DNA of 10,567 bases from an uncultured Phycisphaerae bacterium (GTDB lineage: Bacteria; Planctomycetota; Phycisphaerae; Phycisphaerales; SM1A02). Shown here piece after piece: positions 1 through 7,444 of the stretch. Below the pieces are notes generated by a model. The model searched no databases. It saw only the letters and a program-made list of their open reading frames with translations, and was not told where the DNA came from. Position 1 is the stretch's first letter; every line of letters begins with the position of its first letter. Both the position numbers and the translations under genes were made by a program. The stretch is from positions 1 to 10,567 of the forward strand of contig CAJWSE010000033.1 of the NCBI GenBank assembly GCA_913046275.1. Reading direction: 5' to 3'.

Positions 1-482
<482 letters not shown>

Positions 483-489
483 TACTACT

Positions 490-882
490 ATGTCTGAGAA
501 TTTTAATTTAGAGATAATTAGTCCAGAACAAACAATAATTAAAACAGAGGCTAGGCAAGTAACAATACCTTCGTTTGAAGGCTTAATGGGGATATTAAAA
601 GACCACATATCCTTAGTTACTTTTTTAAGACCTGGTTTTGTAGAAACACAAACTGACAAAGGAAGTGATAAGTTTTTTGTTGAAGATGGAATAGTAGAGT
701 TCAATAATAATTACTTATTAATACTTTCTTCCAGCGCGGTAAATGTAAAAAATTTATCAAAAAATCAAATAGATAAAATGATACATGACTCTACTGAAAC
801 ACTTAGTAAAAAAGACATCAAAGATAAAGAAAAATATATTTTGTCTTATAAACTAGACACATTAAAAGAAATTAAACAATAA
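490..882 (+). CDS. atpC: F1F0 ATP synthase subunit epsilon
   Basis: This is the epsilon subunit of the F1 central stalk, which couples rotation of the c-ring to the catalytic head and can inhibit ATP hydrolysis. The 130-residue length fits the family. The N-terminal beta-sandwich domain is clear: 'LEIISPEQ' at about residues 7-14, then the signature 'PSFEGLMGILKDHISLVT' at about 27-44 and 'FFVEDGIVEF' at about 62-71. The C-terminal part, from about residue 86, is Lys-rich and predicted helical, matching the epsilon helical hairpin. The ATG at 490 sits 7 bases after the atpD stop, the normal end of an atp operon. No clear Shine-Dalgarno sequence precedes it, so translational coupling to atpD is plausible. 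The last 11 bases overlap the end of the convergent Nudix ORF. Composition is very AT-rich, as in atpD. Confidence 0.95.
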   Translation: MSENFNLEIISPEQTIIKTEARQVTIPSFEGLMGILKDHISLVTFLRPGFVETQTDKGSDKFFVEDGIVEFNNNYLLILSSSAVNVKNLSKNQIDKMIHDSTETLSKKDIKDKEKYILSYKLDTLKEIKQ

Positions 883-1204
883 AATTATTCATTTCTTTAA
901 CTAATTTTTTATAAACATCTTTTTTAAAATCAACAATTACATTAGGCAATTCATTTACTTCTATCCATTTCCACTCAATAAATTCTGGTTTTTTAGTATT
1001 TAGATTTATTTCACTATCAGAACCCAAAAACCTTGTTATAAACCATTTTTGTTTTTGCCCTCTATATTTACCCTTCCAAATAATTCCAATAAGATTTTTT
1101 GGCAACTCATATTCTAGCCAATAATCTAATTCTTTTAAAATTTTTATATTTTTTATGCTAGTTTCTTCTTCTAACTCTCTTTTCATTGCTTCTAAAAAAG
1201 TTTC
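872..1204 (-). pseudogene. rppH: RppH/Nudix hydrolase, C-terminal fragment
   Basis: RppH removes pyrophosphate from the 5' end of triphosphorylated mRNA, which starts decay by endonucleases. The fragment retains much of the Nudix box GX5EX7REUXEEXGU: E93, R101, E102, E105 and E106 of the composite ORF are in register. The first Gly of the box is replaced by E87 from the other half, and the Gly near the box end is Ser (S108). The downstream RppH-like segments 'LPKNLIGI', 'WKGKYRGQKQKWF', 'PEFIEWKW' and 'LPNVIVDFKKDVY' are intact. About 40 N-terminal residues expected of the family are missing. Its stop lies within the 3' end of atpC, an 11-base convergent overlap typical of compact genomes. 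Composition and Lys-rich codon use match atpD and atpC. The intact gene presumably continues in the true source genome. Confidence 0.85.
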
Positions 1205-1480
1205 ACCTGGATCAACCATTTCATTGTTGAATTCAACCGTGGTGCAACCACAGGACGGAATAGCATCTTTGAGTTGCAACGGATGGTTAGTGTTATTTTG
1301 CAAATAGAACGTATGCATAAGTGTTTCATTTGGCCGTTCAATTTGAACTACGCCGAAATGGTGCTCTTTTTCTCCAATAAGCACATCAGGGCTCAATGAA
1401 AATAGCAAAATGCCTATGACACCAATACTGAAGATTGCTAGCAAAATGAGATGGAGCACACGCTTCGCCATGATGCTCAT
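872..1480 (-). CDS. Composite ORF: DUF1573 N-terminus joined in frame to RppH-type Nudix C-terminus; probable chimera
   Basis: The open frame encodes 202 residues but is built from two unrelated halves. Residues 1-90 resemble a membrane-anchored DUF1573 protein: a hydrophobic segment at about 8-29, 'HHFGVVQ' at 40-46 and the hallmark 'SCGCTT' at about 76-81. Residues 94-202 resemble the C-terminal two thirds of an alphaproteobacterial RppH RNA pyrophosphohydrolase: 'RELEEET' at 101-107 and 'YRGQKQKW' at about 139-146. The halves meet at 'DPGET' (90-94), a string that both families can carry. Neither half is a complete domain: the rest of the DUF1573 fold is missing, and the Nudix half lacks its first strands and the leading Gly-Gly of the Nudix box. 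Base composition changes sharply at the same place. I read this as a join between two genomes, not a functional fusion protein. Two parts are listed separately below. Confidence 0.85.
   Translation of the reverse strand: MSIMAKRVLHLILLAIFSIGVIGILLFSLSPDVLIGEKEHHFGVVQIERPNETLMHTFYLQNNTNHPLQLKDAIPSCGCTTVEFNNEMVDPGETFLEAMKRELEEETSIKNIKILKELDYWLEYELPKNLIGIIWKGKYRGQKQKWFITRFLGSDSEINLNTKKPEFIEWKWIEVNELPNVIVDFKKDVYKKLVKEMNNFIV
1196..1219. other. Probable chimeric junction between two genomes
   Basis: The switch point lies within the codons for M-V-D-P-G-E-T-F on the minus strand. To the left, protein families, AT-richness and codon choice point to a SAR11-like bacterium; to the right, to a planctomycete-like one. 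The shared 'DPGET' coding segment (bases 1199-1213) offers enough similarity for a misassembly, a template switch during amplification or a chimeric clone to stay in frame. The exact base cannot be set from the sequence alone, because both parents could share the segment. Confidence 0.8.
1205..1480 (-). pseudogene. DUF1573-family protein, N-terminal fragment
   Basis: DUF1573 proteins are secreted or membrane-anchored, abundant in Planctomycetes and Bacteroidetes, and of mostly unknown function; the domain resembles an immunoglobulin-like/ASPM-SPD-2-Hydin fold. Seen here are a single hydrophobic segment at residues 8-29 after a short basic start (signal anchor or uncleaved signal peptide), then 'HHFGVVQ', a 'TFYLQNNTNHPLQL' strand pair and 'SCGCTT', the most diagnostic motif of the family. 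The frame then reaches 'PGET', where DUF1573 proteins often have a Pro-Gly-Glu turn, and switches to Nudix sequence. The start may be the ATG at 1480 or the one at 1471, which gives 'MAKR...'. The gene is divergent from clpB across 108 bases. Base composition matches the genes to the right. Confidence 0.75.
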
Positions 1481-1588
1481 ATTAACTTGCCTACATAGCG
1501 CTGTCCTGCCAAATCGGCATTTACACGCCTCTTTATTCTATTAAAAACAACTTCGAGATGGCATTAGGCTTGTATCTTAAAGTTAACT
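1481..1588. promoter_or_regulatory. Divergent intergenic region between DUF1573 fragment and clpB
   Basis: These 108 bases must hold the promoters of both divergent genes. On the minus strand, ATGCCA (1559-1564) and TAGAAT (1535-1540) are 18 bases apart and would start transcription about 50 bases upstream of the DUF1573 ATG; this is a weak sigma70-like match. On the plus strand, TATCTT at 1573-1578 is a possible -10 for clpB, but no -35 is convincing. No CIRCE element (TTAGCACTC-N9-GAGTGCTAA) is visible, so HrcA control of clpB is not supported. No clear Shine-Dalgarno sequence precedes clpB. Confidence 0.3.
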
Positions 1589-4186
1589 ATGAACATGGAC
1601 AAATTTACAACACTCGCACAACAAACATTATCTGAAGCGCTCACTAAAGCCACATCGATGCAACATGCTGAGCTCACACCCCTGCATCTTCTCGCAGCTT
1701 TGCTTGATAATAAAGGTGGAACCGCTCATTCCATACTGAACCGCTCAGGAGCAGATAGCGCACAAATTGCTGATCTGACAATGGCGCAACTCAATCGAAT
1801 GCCTACGGTATCTGGCACACAGCCACAAACCTCTCCATCTGTCATGAAGTTGTTAAATGAAGCGATGCAACTGTCACAAAACATGGGTGATTCACATGCT
1901 ACTGTAGAGCATCTACTTATTGCACTCGCAACACAAAAAAGCGATGCGAAAGAACTTCTTGAACTTGGCGGTGCAAACCTACAACATATTCAAAGTGGGA
2001 TTGAATCTATTCGCAAAGAATCTGGTGTAACAAATATCCAAGACGCCAGCGGCGACAATCAATATGAAGCGCTCGCGAAATATGGAATTGATTTGAATAC
2101 ACTTGCACGTAATGGCAAACTTGATCCCGTTATCGGCAGAGACGAAGAAATACGACGGTGCATGCAAGTCCTCAGCAGGCGCTCAAAAAACAACCCTGTG
2201 CTCATCGGTGAGCCAGGTGTTGGCAAAACGGCCATCGCCGAAGGACTGGCGCAACGAATCGTGAACGGAGATTGCCCATCAACTATGCGTGAATCAACGG
2301 TAATAGCACTTGATGTTGGGCAACTTCTGGCAGGCGCGAAGTTCCGCGGAGAATTCGAAGAACGGCTTAAATCTGTCTTGAGAGAAGTTACCGCCAGTGA
2401 GGGCAAAATTATTCTTTTCATAGATGAACTTCACACTATTGTTGGAGCTGGTGCTGCCGAAGGTGCTGTAAGTGCCGGGAACTTATTAAAACCCGCGCTA
2501 GCGCGCGGTGACTTGCGATGTATCGGCGCAACAACACTTGATGAGTATCGACAACATATCGAGAAAGACACTGCGTTTGAACGGCGATTTCAACCGGTTA
2601 TTGTGGATCAACCATCCGTTGAAGATACTATCGCCATACTTCGTGGACTTAAGCCGCGTTATGAAGCACACCATGGCGTGCGTATTCAAGATGGTGCCAT
2701 TGTGGCATCTGCAAAGTTAAGTCAACGTTACATTTCAGATCGTTTTTTACCTGACAAGGCTATCGATTTACTTGACGAGGCATCAAGTCGGCTACGTTTA
2801 GAAAATGATTCCATGCCTGCTGAAATTGATGAGCTACGAAGGAAAATTTTGCAATTGGAAATTGAACGAGAAGCACTCAAAATTGAAACCGACAAAGAAT
2901 CGCAAGAACGGCTACAAAATGTCGAATGTGATATTGCCGAATTAAATCAGCAAAACAATTTACTAACGGCTCAATGGGATATCGAAAAAGCAGAACTTGA
3001 TGAAATCCGCGATGCGAAAACAAGCATTGACGCAAAGCAAACCGCACTCATACAAGCGCAGCGCAGTGGAAATCTGGAAGCAGCAGCAAAAATTCAATAC
3101 GGTGAAATTCCCGAACTTGAAAAACAGCTTCAAGAAGCAGAAGCAAAACTCAAAGAACGACGCGAACAAGAACTCAACATGGTTCGAGAAGAAGTTGATG
3201 CAGAACAAATAGCAGAGGTTGTCGAACGTTGGACTGGGATCCCTGCCGCAAGACTCGCAGAAGGTGAACGCGAAAAGCTTCTTCGCATGGAGAAAGTACT
3301 CGCGAGCCGCATCGTTGGACAACAAGATGCTGTAAATGCCGTTTCTGAAGCAGTGCGCCGAAGCCGAGCTGGCCTAAGTGAAGAGTCAAAACCAATTGGC
3401 TCGTTCTTATTTTTGGGACCAACTGGCGTTGGTAAAACTGAACTCTGCAAAGCCCTTGCTGAATTTTTATTTGATACAGAGGATGCACTCATTCGAATTG
3501 ACATGAGTGAATATATGGAACAACACGCTGTTGCCAGACTAATCGGCGCGCCTCCAGGATATGTTGGTTACGAAGAAGGAGGACGCTTAACTGAGGCGGT
3601 TCGACGAAGACCATATTCGATAATTCTTTTTGACGAAATGGAAAAAGCACATGAAGATGTTTCAAACGTATTATTGCAAGTGCTTGATGATGGTCATCTC
3701 ACTGATGGTCATGGTCGCACTGTTGACTTTAAAAATACCCTCGTTGTGATGACAAGCAACTTAGGCTCATCTGAATTGCTATCCATGGCAGAAAATGGTG
3801 CAGATGCAAACTCCATTCGAGAAGCAGTTCTTGTCATTTTAAAACAAAGTATGCGTCCTGAACTGATCAACCGAATTGATGACACCGTTGTCTTTGAGCA
3901 ACTGTCCAGGGAACAACTAGGGCACATCATTGAGATTCAACTGCAGCAACTCAATGCACGGCTTGGTGAGCGTGGCCTTACGCTTGAAGTAGAAAAGAGT
4001 GCTTTAGAGGCACTTTGCGATGAAGGCTATGACCCTCAATTTGGAGCAAGACCATTAAAACGTGTCATCCAACACCGGATTGAAAATCCAATTGCAACAG
4101 GAATATTGCAAGGCGACTACGAATTGAATGACACTATCTATGTTAAATTTAATGGCAAAGAACTCAACTTTGAGAAAAGGAAGTAG
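1589..4186 (+). CDS. clpB: ATP-dependent protein disaggregase ClpB (Hsp100)
   Basis: ClpB is a cytoplasmic hexameric AAA+ machine that, with DnaK/DnaJ/GrpE, pulls polypeptides out of heat-induced aggregates. At 865 residues it has the full family length. Domains in order: Clp N-domain repeats (about 1-150); NBD1 with Walker A GEPGVGKT (207-214), pore-loop sequence [10 protein letters not shown] (251-260, Phe where many have Tyr), Walker B IILFIDE (274-280) and FERRF (330-334), with arginine finger candidates R332/R333; the coiled-coil middle domain (about 405-525), which separates ClpB from ClpA/ClpC; NBD2 with Walker A GPTGVGKT (610-617), pore loop GYVGYEEGG (657-665), Walker B SIILFDE (677-683) and sensor-2 GARPLKR (819-825). 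No ClpP-binding loop is expected. The start may be ATG 1589 or ATG 1595 (MDKF), and neither has a clear ribosome binding site. aroC starts 44 bases downstream and is functionally unrelated. Confidence 0.97.
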   Translation: MNMDKFTTLAQQTLSEALTKATSMQHAELTPLHLLAALLDNKGGTAHSILNRSGADSAQIADLTMAQLNRMPTVSGTQPQTSPSVMKLLNEAMQLSQNMGDSHATVEHLLIALATQKSDAKELLELGGANLQHIQSGIESIRKESGVTNIQDASGDNQYEALAKYGIDLNTLARNGKLDPVIGRDEEIRRCMQVLSRRSKNNPVLIGEPGVGKTAIAEGLAQRIVNGDCPSTMRESTVIALDVGQLLAGAKFRGEFEERLKSVLREVTASEGKIILFIDELHTIVGAGAAEGAVSAGNLLKPALARGDLRCIGATTLDEYRQHIEKDTAFERRFQPVIVDQPSVEDTIAILRGLKPRYEAHHGVRIQDGAIVASAKLSQRYISDRFLPDKAIDLLDEASSRLRLENDSMPAEIDELRRKILQLEIEREALKIETDKESQERLQNVECDIAELNQQNNLLTAQWDIEKAELDEIRDAKTSIDAKQTALIQAQRSGNLEAAAKIQYGEIPELEKQLQEAEAKLKERREQELNMVREEVDAEQIAEVVERWTGIPAARLAEGEREKLLRMEKVLASRIVGQQDAVNAVSEAVRRSRAGLSEESKPIGSFLFLGPTGVGKTELCKALAEFLFDTEDALIRIDMSEYMEQHAVARLIGAPPGYVGYEEGGRLTEAVRRRPYSIILFDEMEKAHEDVSNVLLQVLDDGHLTDGHGRTVDFKNTLVVMTSNLGSSELLSMAENGADANSIREAVLVILKQSMRPELINRIDDTVVFEQLSREQLGHIIEIQLQQLNARLGERGLTLEVEKSALEALCDEGYDPQFGARPLKRVIQHRIENPIATGILQGDYELNDTIYVKFNGKELNFEKRK

Positions 4187-4218
4187 CCTAAGCGCTCAGT
4201 GCGTACTCTCTCTGGGTG

Positions 4219-4224
4219 TACAAT
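4219..4224 (+). promoter_or_regulatory. Possible -10 box (TACAAT) for aroC
   Basis: TACAAT matches the sigma70 -10 consensus at five of six positions and ends 6 bases before the likely aroC ATG at 4231. If it is used, transcription would begin at or very near the start codon and give a leaderless mRNA. No matching -35 is visible at 17 bases spacing, which lowers confidence. The alternative is read-through from clpB across the 44-base gap. Confidence 0.25.
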
Positions 4225-4230
4225 CATTGC

Positions 4231-5400
4231 ATGACACTAACATGCAAGACAGCTGGCGAATCACATGGACCTTGTGGCATTGCCTTAATCGAGGGAATGC
4301 CCGCTGGACTTCACATCGACACTGAGTTTATAAATAATGAACTTCATAGAAGGCAGGGCGGTTATGGCCGCGGTGCAAGGCAAGGCATTGAAACCGACAC
4401 CGTTCACTTCCTTACTGGTGTCCGCAATAACACCACAACAGGTGCGCCAATTGCCCTGCAAATACAAAACAAGGACAATCGACTTGATGATGTCAAAGTG
4501 ACACCGCCGGTACATCGTCCAAGACCTGGACATGCGGATTTGGCCGGAGCATTACGTTGGAATACAAATGACTGCAGAGACACTCTGGAACGTGCAAGTG
4601 CTCGTGAAACGGCCGCACGAACCGCTGCAGGCGCGCTCGCTCGATGTTTACTCAGAAAATTTGAAATCGAAGCATTTGGCTTCGTCCGTGGGATGCGCGA
4701 TGTTATTGCTCCGACAGAGATCACCCCAACAAACTGGAAAACTGTTAGAGATGCTCGAGATAGTTCTTCCGTGTATTGTCCTGATGAAGCTTCCTCTAAA
4801 GCCATCATTGGCCATATTCGAAAAGCAAAAGAAGAAAAAGATACTGTTGGCGGACTGTGTGAAGTTCATGTATTTGGCTGCCCTCCAGGGCTCGGGTCGT
4901 GTGTTCAATGGCATGAAAAAATTGATGCCTCTCTTGCAGGAGCCGTGATAGGAATCCAAGCTTTTAAAGCAGTAGAGATCGGGATAGGCGCGCTATGCGG
5001 GCAACGGATGGGTTCACAAGTGCATGATCCAATTATGTATGACAAAACAAAAATTAACTTAAGCCATTTTGGTTTTACAAGACCAACCAACCACGCAGGC
5101 GGGATTGAAGGTGGAATGACCAACGGCATGCCTGTTGTTGTTCGTGGAACAATGAAACCAATCGCAACATTATTGCAAGGCATGGACAGCGTCGACCTTC
5201 GCACAGGGGAATCTGTACGAAGTGATTATGAGCGATCGGATGTTTGCGCGTTACCTGCTGCAAGTGTTGTCATGGAAAATGTTATTAGTTTCGAAATTGC
5301 TCGCGCTTTCTTAACACAGTTTAGCGGCTCAACAGTTAATCTTATCCATGCTTCATATGAAAACTTTGCCAATGCGACTAAGAGACTTATTCCGTCATGA
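4231..5400 (+). CDS. aroC: Chorismate synthase
   Basis: Chorismate synthase converts 5-enolpyruvylshikimate-3-phosphate to chorismate, the last step of the shikimate pathway; it needs reduced FMN but has no net redox change. The 389-residue product has the family signatures: 'TAGESHGP' at residues 7-14 with the conserved H12, 'RRQGGYGRGARQ' near 40-51, 'RPGHADLAGA' and 'LERASARETAAR' around 100-130, and 'MGSQVHD' further on. The Gly-Tyr-Gly-Arg-Gly form and the length fit the Bacillus/Mycobacterium-like type rather than the shorter enterobacterial type. The ATG at 4231 was chosen because homologues begin just before 'TAGESHGP'; an upstream in-frame GTG at 4216 would add five residues. The stop overlaps the aroDE start as ATGA, so the two are almost certainly cotranscribed and translationally coupled. 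The gap after clpB is only 44 bases, so read-through is possible. Confidence 0.95.
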   Translation: MTLTCKTAGESHGPCGIALIEGMPAGLHIDTEFINNELHRRQGGYGRGARQGIETDTVHFLTGVRNNTTTGAPIALQIQNKDNRLDDVKVTPPVHRPRPGHADLAGALRWNTNDCRDTLERASARETAARTAAGALARCLLRKFEIEAFGFVRGMRDVIAPTEITPTNWKTVRDARDSSSVYCPDEASSKAIIGHIRKAKEEKDTVGGLCEVHVFGCPPGLGSCVQWHEKIDASLAGAVIGIQAFKAVEIGIGALCGQRMGSQVHDPIMYDKTKINLSHFGFTRPTNHAGGIEGGMTNGMPVVVRGTMKPIATLLQGMDSVDLRTGESVRSDYERSDVCALPAASVVMENVISFEIARAFLTQFSGSTVNLIHASYENFANATKRLIPS

Positions 5401-6824
5401 CCCTCCTCATTGCTTCGGCACACGCCACTATTCCTGCTAATCTCAAGTATGCGGATATGCTTGAAATCAGGATTGACGGGATGTCTCTTGATTTATGCCG
5501 ACAGGAATTGCCAAAACTTTTGGCAGATTCACCAATCCCAACAATTGTGACATGCCGAAGCGCATCCGAAGGCGGGTTGTTTGAAGGTAGCGAAGAAGAG
5601 CGGGTCGAGATGTACAACGTTGCTCTCCAGAGCAAACATCCTCCAAAGTACATTGATATCGAATACGAAATTGCTATTTTGCACCCCTTGCTGATTGACA
5701 GATTTCGCACTGAACAAACAGGTATTATTCTTTCCTGGCACGATATGAGGGGGCAACCTCGAGATTTGTTTCAACGTGCAAAGGCGATGCAGGACATTAC
5801 TGGCGTAGCAATTGTAAAAATGGCTTGGCGTGCCAGATCTATTCGAGACAATTTTGATGCGTTCACTCTTTTGCAGTCAAGGCAGCAACCCATGATTGCA
5901 TTATGCATGGGCGAATATGGCATTCTAAGCAGAATCCTTGCACCGAAATTTGGTGGGTTTGCAACTTTTGCTTCTGCCACGAATGACAGCGCCACCGCGC
6001 CTGGGCAGTTGTCTATAGAAAAAATGCACACACAGTATGGCATTCGTCGCATTGAACGCAATACAAAAATATTCGCTGTCATCGGGAATAATGTTGCACA
6101 TTCAGACTCACCAAAGTTTCATAATCTTGCATTTCAAGCCGCAGGCCGAAATGCTGTCTATGTACCAATACAAATCCCAAAGGGCTGGGAACATCTCAAA
6201 GCATCCATGAATACGCTTGTGGGTACAGTTGGTTTCGACTTTGCTGGCGCAAGCATCACCATTCCGCACAAGGAAGAGATGCTGAAACTTGTTGATAAGC
6301 CAGATCAACTCTGCACCCAAGCCAAAGCAATCAATACGTTTTTGGTTCAAGAAAATCAAAGCAAAGCGACCAATACCGATGTCAACGCTATTGCTCAGTT
6401 AACCGCATCGTGTACAAATGTATTAATACTTGGATCTGGCGGTGTTGCGCGAGCAGCACTTACCGCATTGGAACGCAATAAAGCGAACGCACATATCTGT
6501 GCACGCAACACAACTTCCGCAAACATACTTCGACAAGAGTTCAAGTGTTGCACATTAGATGCTTCCGAAAAATTTGACTACATCATCAACTGCACTCCTG
6601 TGGGTATGAAGGGAAGCAAACTTGAAATTGCAAACCCACTCGACATTCTGGCGCCATGGCTCATACTCGACAAGAGCATGACTGTTTTTGACACGGTATA
6701 TATACCTAAAGAGACCCGGCTTCTGCGCGCTGCAACAGAAGCCGGTTGCAATATCATTCACGGTCAAACCATGTTTCAAAAACAAGCGGCTTTACAGCAA
6801 CTTTATTGGGATAAGCTATTTTAA
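5397..6824 (+). CDS. aroDE: Bifunctional type I 3-dehydroquinate dehydratase / shikimate dehydrogenase
   Basis: This 475-residue fusion performs steps 3 and 4 of the shikimate pathway: dehydration of 3-dehydroquinate to 3-dehydroshikimate, then NADPH-dependent reduction to shikimate. Residues 1-215 form the type I (class I aldolase-like) dehydratase: E23 in 'LEIRID', R54 in 'VTCR', H115 in 'SWHD', Schiff-base lysine K141 in 'VKMAW', R179 and Q204 in 'APGQ' all match the catalytic set. Residues 221-475 form AroE: 'AHSDSP' (234-239) binds shikimate, K292 in 'IPHKE' and D328 in 'NTD' are the catalytic pair, 'GSGGVAR' (346-352) is the NADP-binding loop, and 'NCTPVGM' and 'GQTMFQKQA' follow as usual. 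Fused AroD-AroE enzymes are known from plants, chlamydiae and planctomycetes. The start is set by the ATGA overlap with aroC. The last 4 bases overlap the stop of the convergent downstream gene. Confidence 0.95.
   Translation: MTLLIASAHATIPANLKYADMLEIRIDGMSLDLCRQELPKLLADSPIPTIVTCRSASEGGLFEGSEEERVEMYNVALQSKHPPKYIDIEYEIAILHPLLIDRFRTEQTGIILSWHDMRGQPRDLFQRAKAMQDITGVAIVKMAWRARSIRDNFDAFTLLQSRQQPMIALCMGEYGILSRILAPKFGGFATFASATNDSATAPGQLSIEKMHTQYGIRRIERNTKIFAVIGNNVAHSDSPKFHNLAFQAAGRNAVYVPIQIPKGWEHLKASMNTLVGTVGFDFAGASITIPHKEEMLKLVDKPDQLCTQAKAINTFLVQENQSKATNTDVNAIAQLTASCTNVLILGSGGVARAALTALERNKANAHICARNTTSANILRQEFKCCTLDASEKFDYIINCTPVGMKGSKLEIANPLDILAPWLILDKSMTVFDTVYIPKETRLLRAATEAGCNIIHGQTMFQKQAALQQLYWDKLF
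6716..6745 (+). repeat. Perfect 10-bp inverted repeat inside aroDE
   Basis: CCGGCTTCTG (6716-6725) and CAGAAGCCGG (6736-6745) are perfect reverse complements separated by a 10-base loop, about 80 bases before the aroDE stop. No T-run follows on either side, so it does not look like an intrinsic terminator. It lies over the AroE codons for 'TRLLRAATEAGC' and may be a chance product of coding constraints. Confidence 0.4.
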
Positions 6825-7438
6825 GTGTTTGAAATTCCGAAGTAAGCATAGACGCATTCTGAAGATTTGAATGGTTGTTTGCATGGAATTCGGACAATAC
6901 CAAAAGGGGCCCGAATATCGACGCCCAAAGCATCAACCCCGACAACAAATGGGGCTGCAACCTTCACTCCTGTCACTTCCGTGCAAATACACTTTACTTG
7001 ATCGAGGTGCAAGTTGAGTATTTTGCACAGAGCATTTTCGTCGTCTGAAAACGCATGTGCTTGCGGAACAGCCTCGCCATCAATAAAAGTTTCATGAAAA
7101 CGAACGGCATCAATTTCGACGTATGCCCACTGTACATCTGGTGGCTCCCCATGGTAAACCTGCCAACGATCTGCCCAATATCCACCTATACCTACTTCCG
7201 TGAATTGCGTGAGTGAAACATGCATTTCCATACAATCATTCACGTACTCAGGTACAAACATTACAGTATCACAAGGCTGCAACATCGCGACCATTACTGA
7301 GATCACCAGACGTCCGTCATAGGTGATTATGTAGTCTACATCATGCATGTTGTCATCAAACTTAAGCGAAGCGGTTGAGTTGCTCCGCAAAAATGACCAT
7401 GCAAAATCTGCAGCTTGTTGTTCGTCATAGTGCTCCAT
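6821..7438 (-). CDS. Unrecognised protein, possible FMN split-barrel/DUF2470-like (HugZ-related)
   Basis: The 205-residue product has no signal peptide or membrane segment and should be cytoplasmic. I do not recognise it firmly. Three stretches resemble split beta-barrel flavin or heme-binding proteins with a C-terminal DUF2470 domain: an N-terminal strand region with 'DGRLVISVMVAML' (about 42-54), 'ADRWQVYHG' (about 89-97) followed by a 'WAYVEIDAVRF' strand, and a late 'GVDALGVDIRAPFGIVRI' segment that looks like the DUF2470 Asp-Gly-Asp-Arg pattern. This is inference from pattern only; no FMN-binding residue could be assigned. It starts 6 bases after the pepP stop and has no Shine-Dalgarno sequence, so it probably depends on read-through and reinitiation as the last gene of the minus-strand operon. 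Its stop overlaps the aroDE stop by 4 bases (6821-6824), with no room for a separate terminator. Confidence 0.6.
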   Translation of the reverse strand: MEHYDEQQAADFAWSFLRSNSTASLKFDDNMHDVDYIITYDGRLVISVMVAMLQPCDTVMFVPEYVNDCMEMHVSLTQFTEVGIGGYWADRWQVYHGEPPDVQWAYVEIDAVRFHETFIDGEAVPQAHAFSDDENALCKILNLHLDQVKCICTEVTGVKVAAPFVVGVDALGVDIRAPFGIVRIPCKQPFKSSECVYAYFGISNT

Positions 7439-7444
7439 GAACGA

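Noticed and set aside
872..1480. A new DUF1573-Nudix fusion enzyme
   Set aside because: Both domains are incomplete, the leading Gly-Gly of the Nudix box is lost, and composition and lineage change at the join; a chimera explains this better.
1507..1519. Small TGCC/GGCA inverted repeat as an operator
   Set aside because: A 4-base stem is expected by chance and matches no known operator.
1481..1588. CIRCE heat-shock operator before clpB
   Set aside because: No TTAGCACTC/GAGTGCTAA inverted pair is present in the divergent region.
2059..2421. 120-residue minus-strand ORF inside clpB
   Set aside because: It lies opposite the NBD1 Walker region of an intact clpB, with no recognisable domain; a shadow frame.
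3130..3504. 124-residue minus-strand ORF inside clpB
   Set aside because: It is a Ser/Arg-rich antisense of the middle domain and NBD2 of clpB with no motif; a shadow frame.
4187..4230. Terminator between clpB and aroC
   Set aside because: No stable stem followed by a T-run could be found in the 44 bases.
4532..4948. 138-residue plus-strand ORF inside aroC
   Set aside because: It is a different frame of a fully conserved chorismate synthase with no family features.
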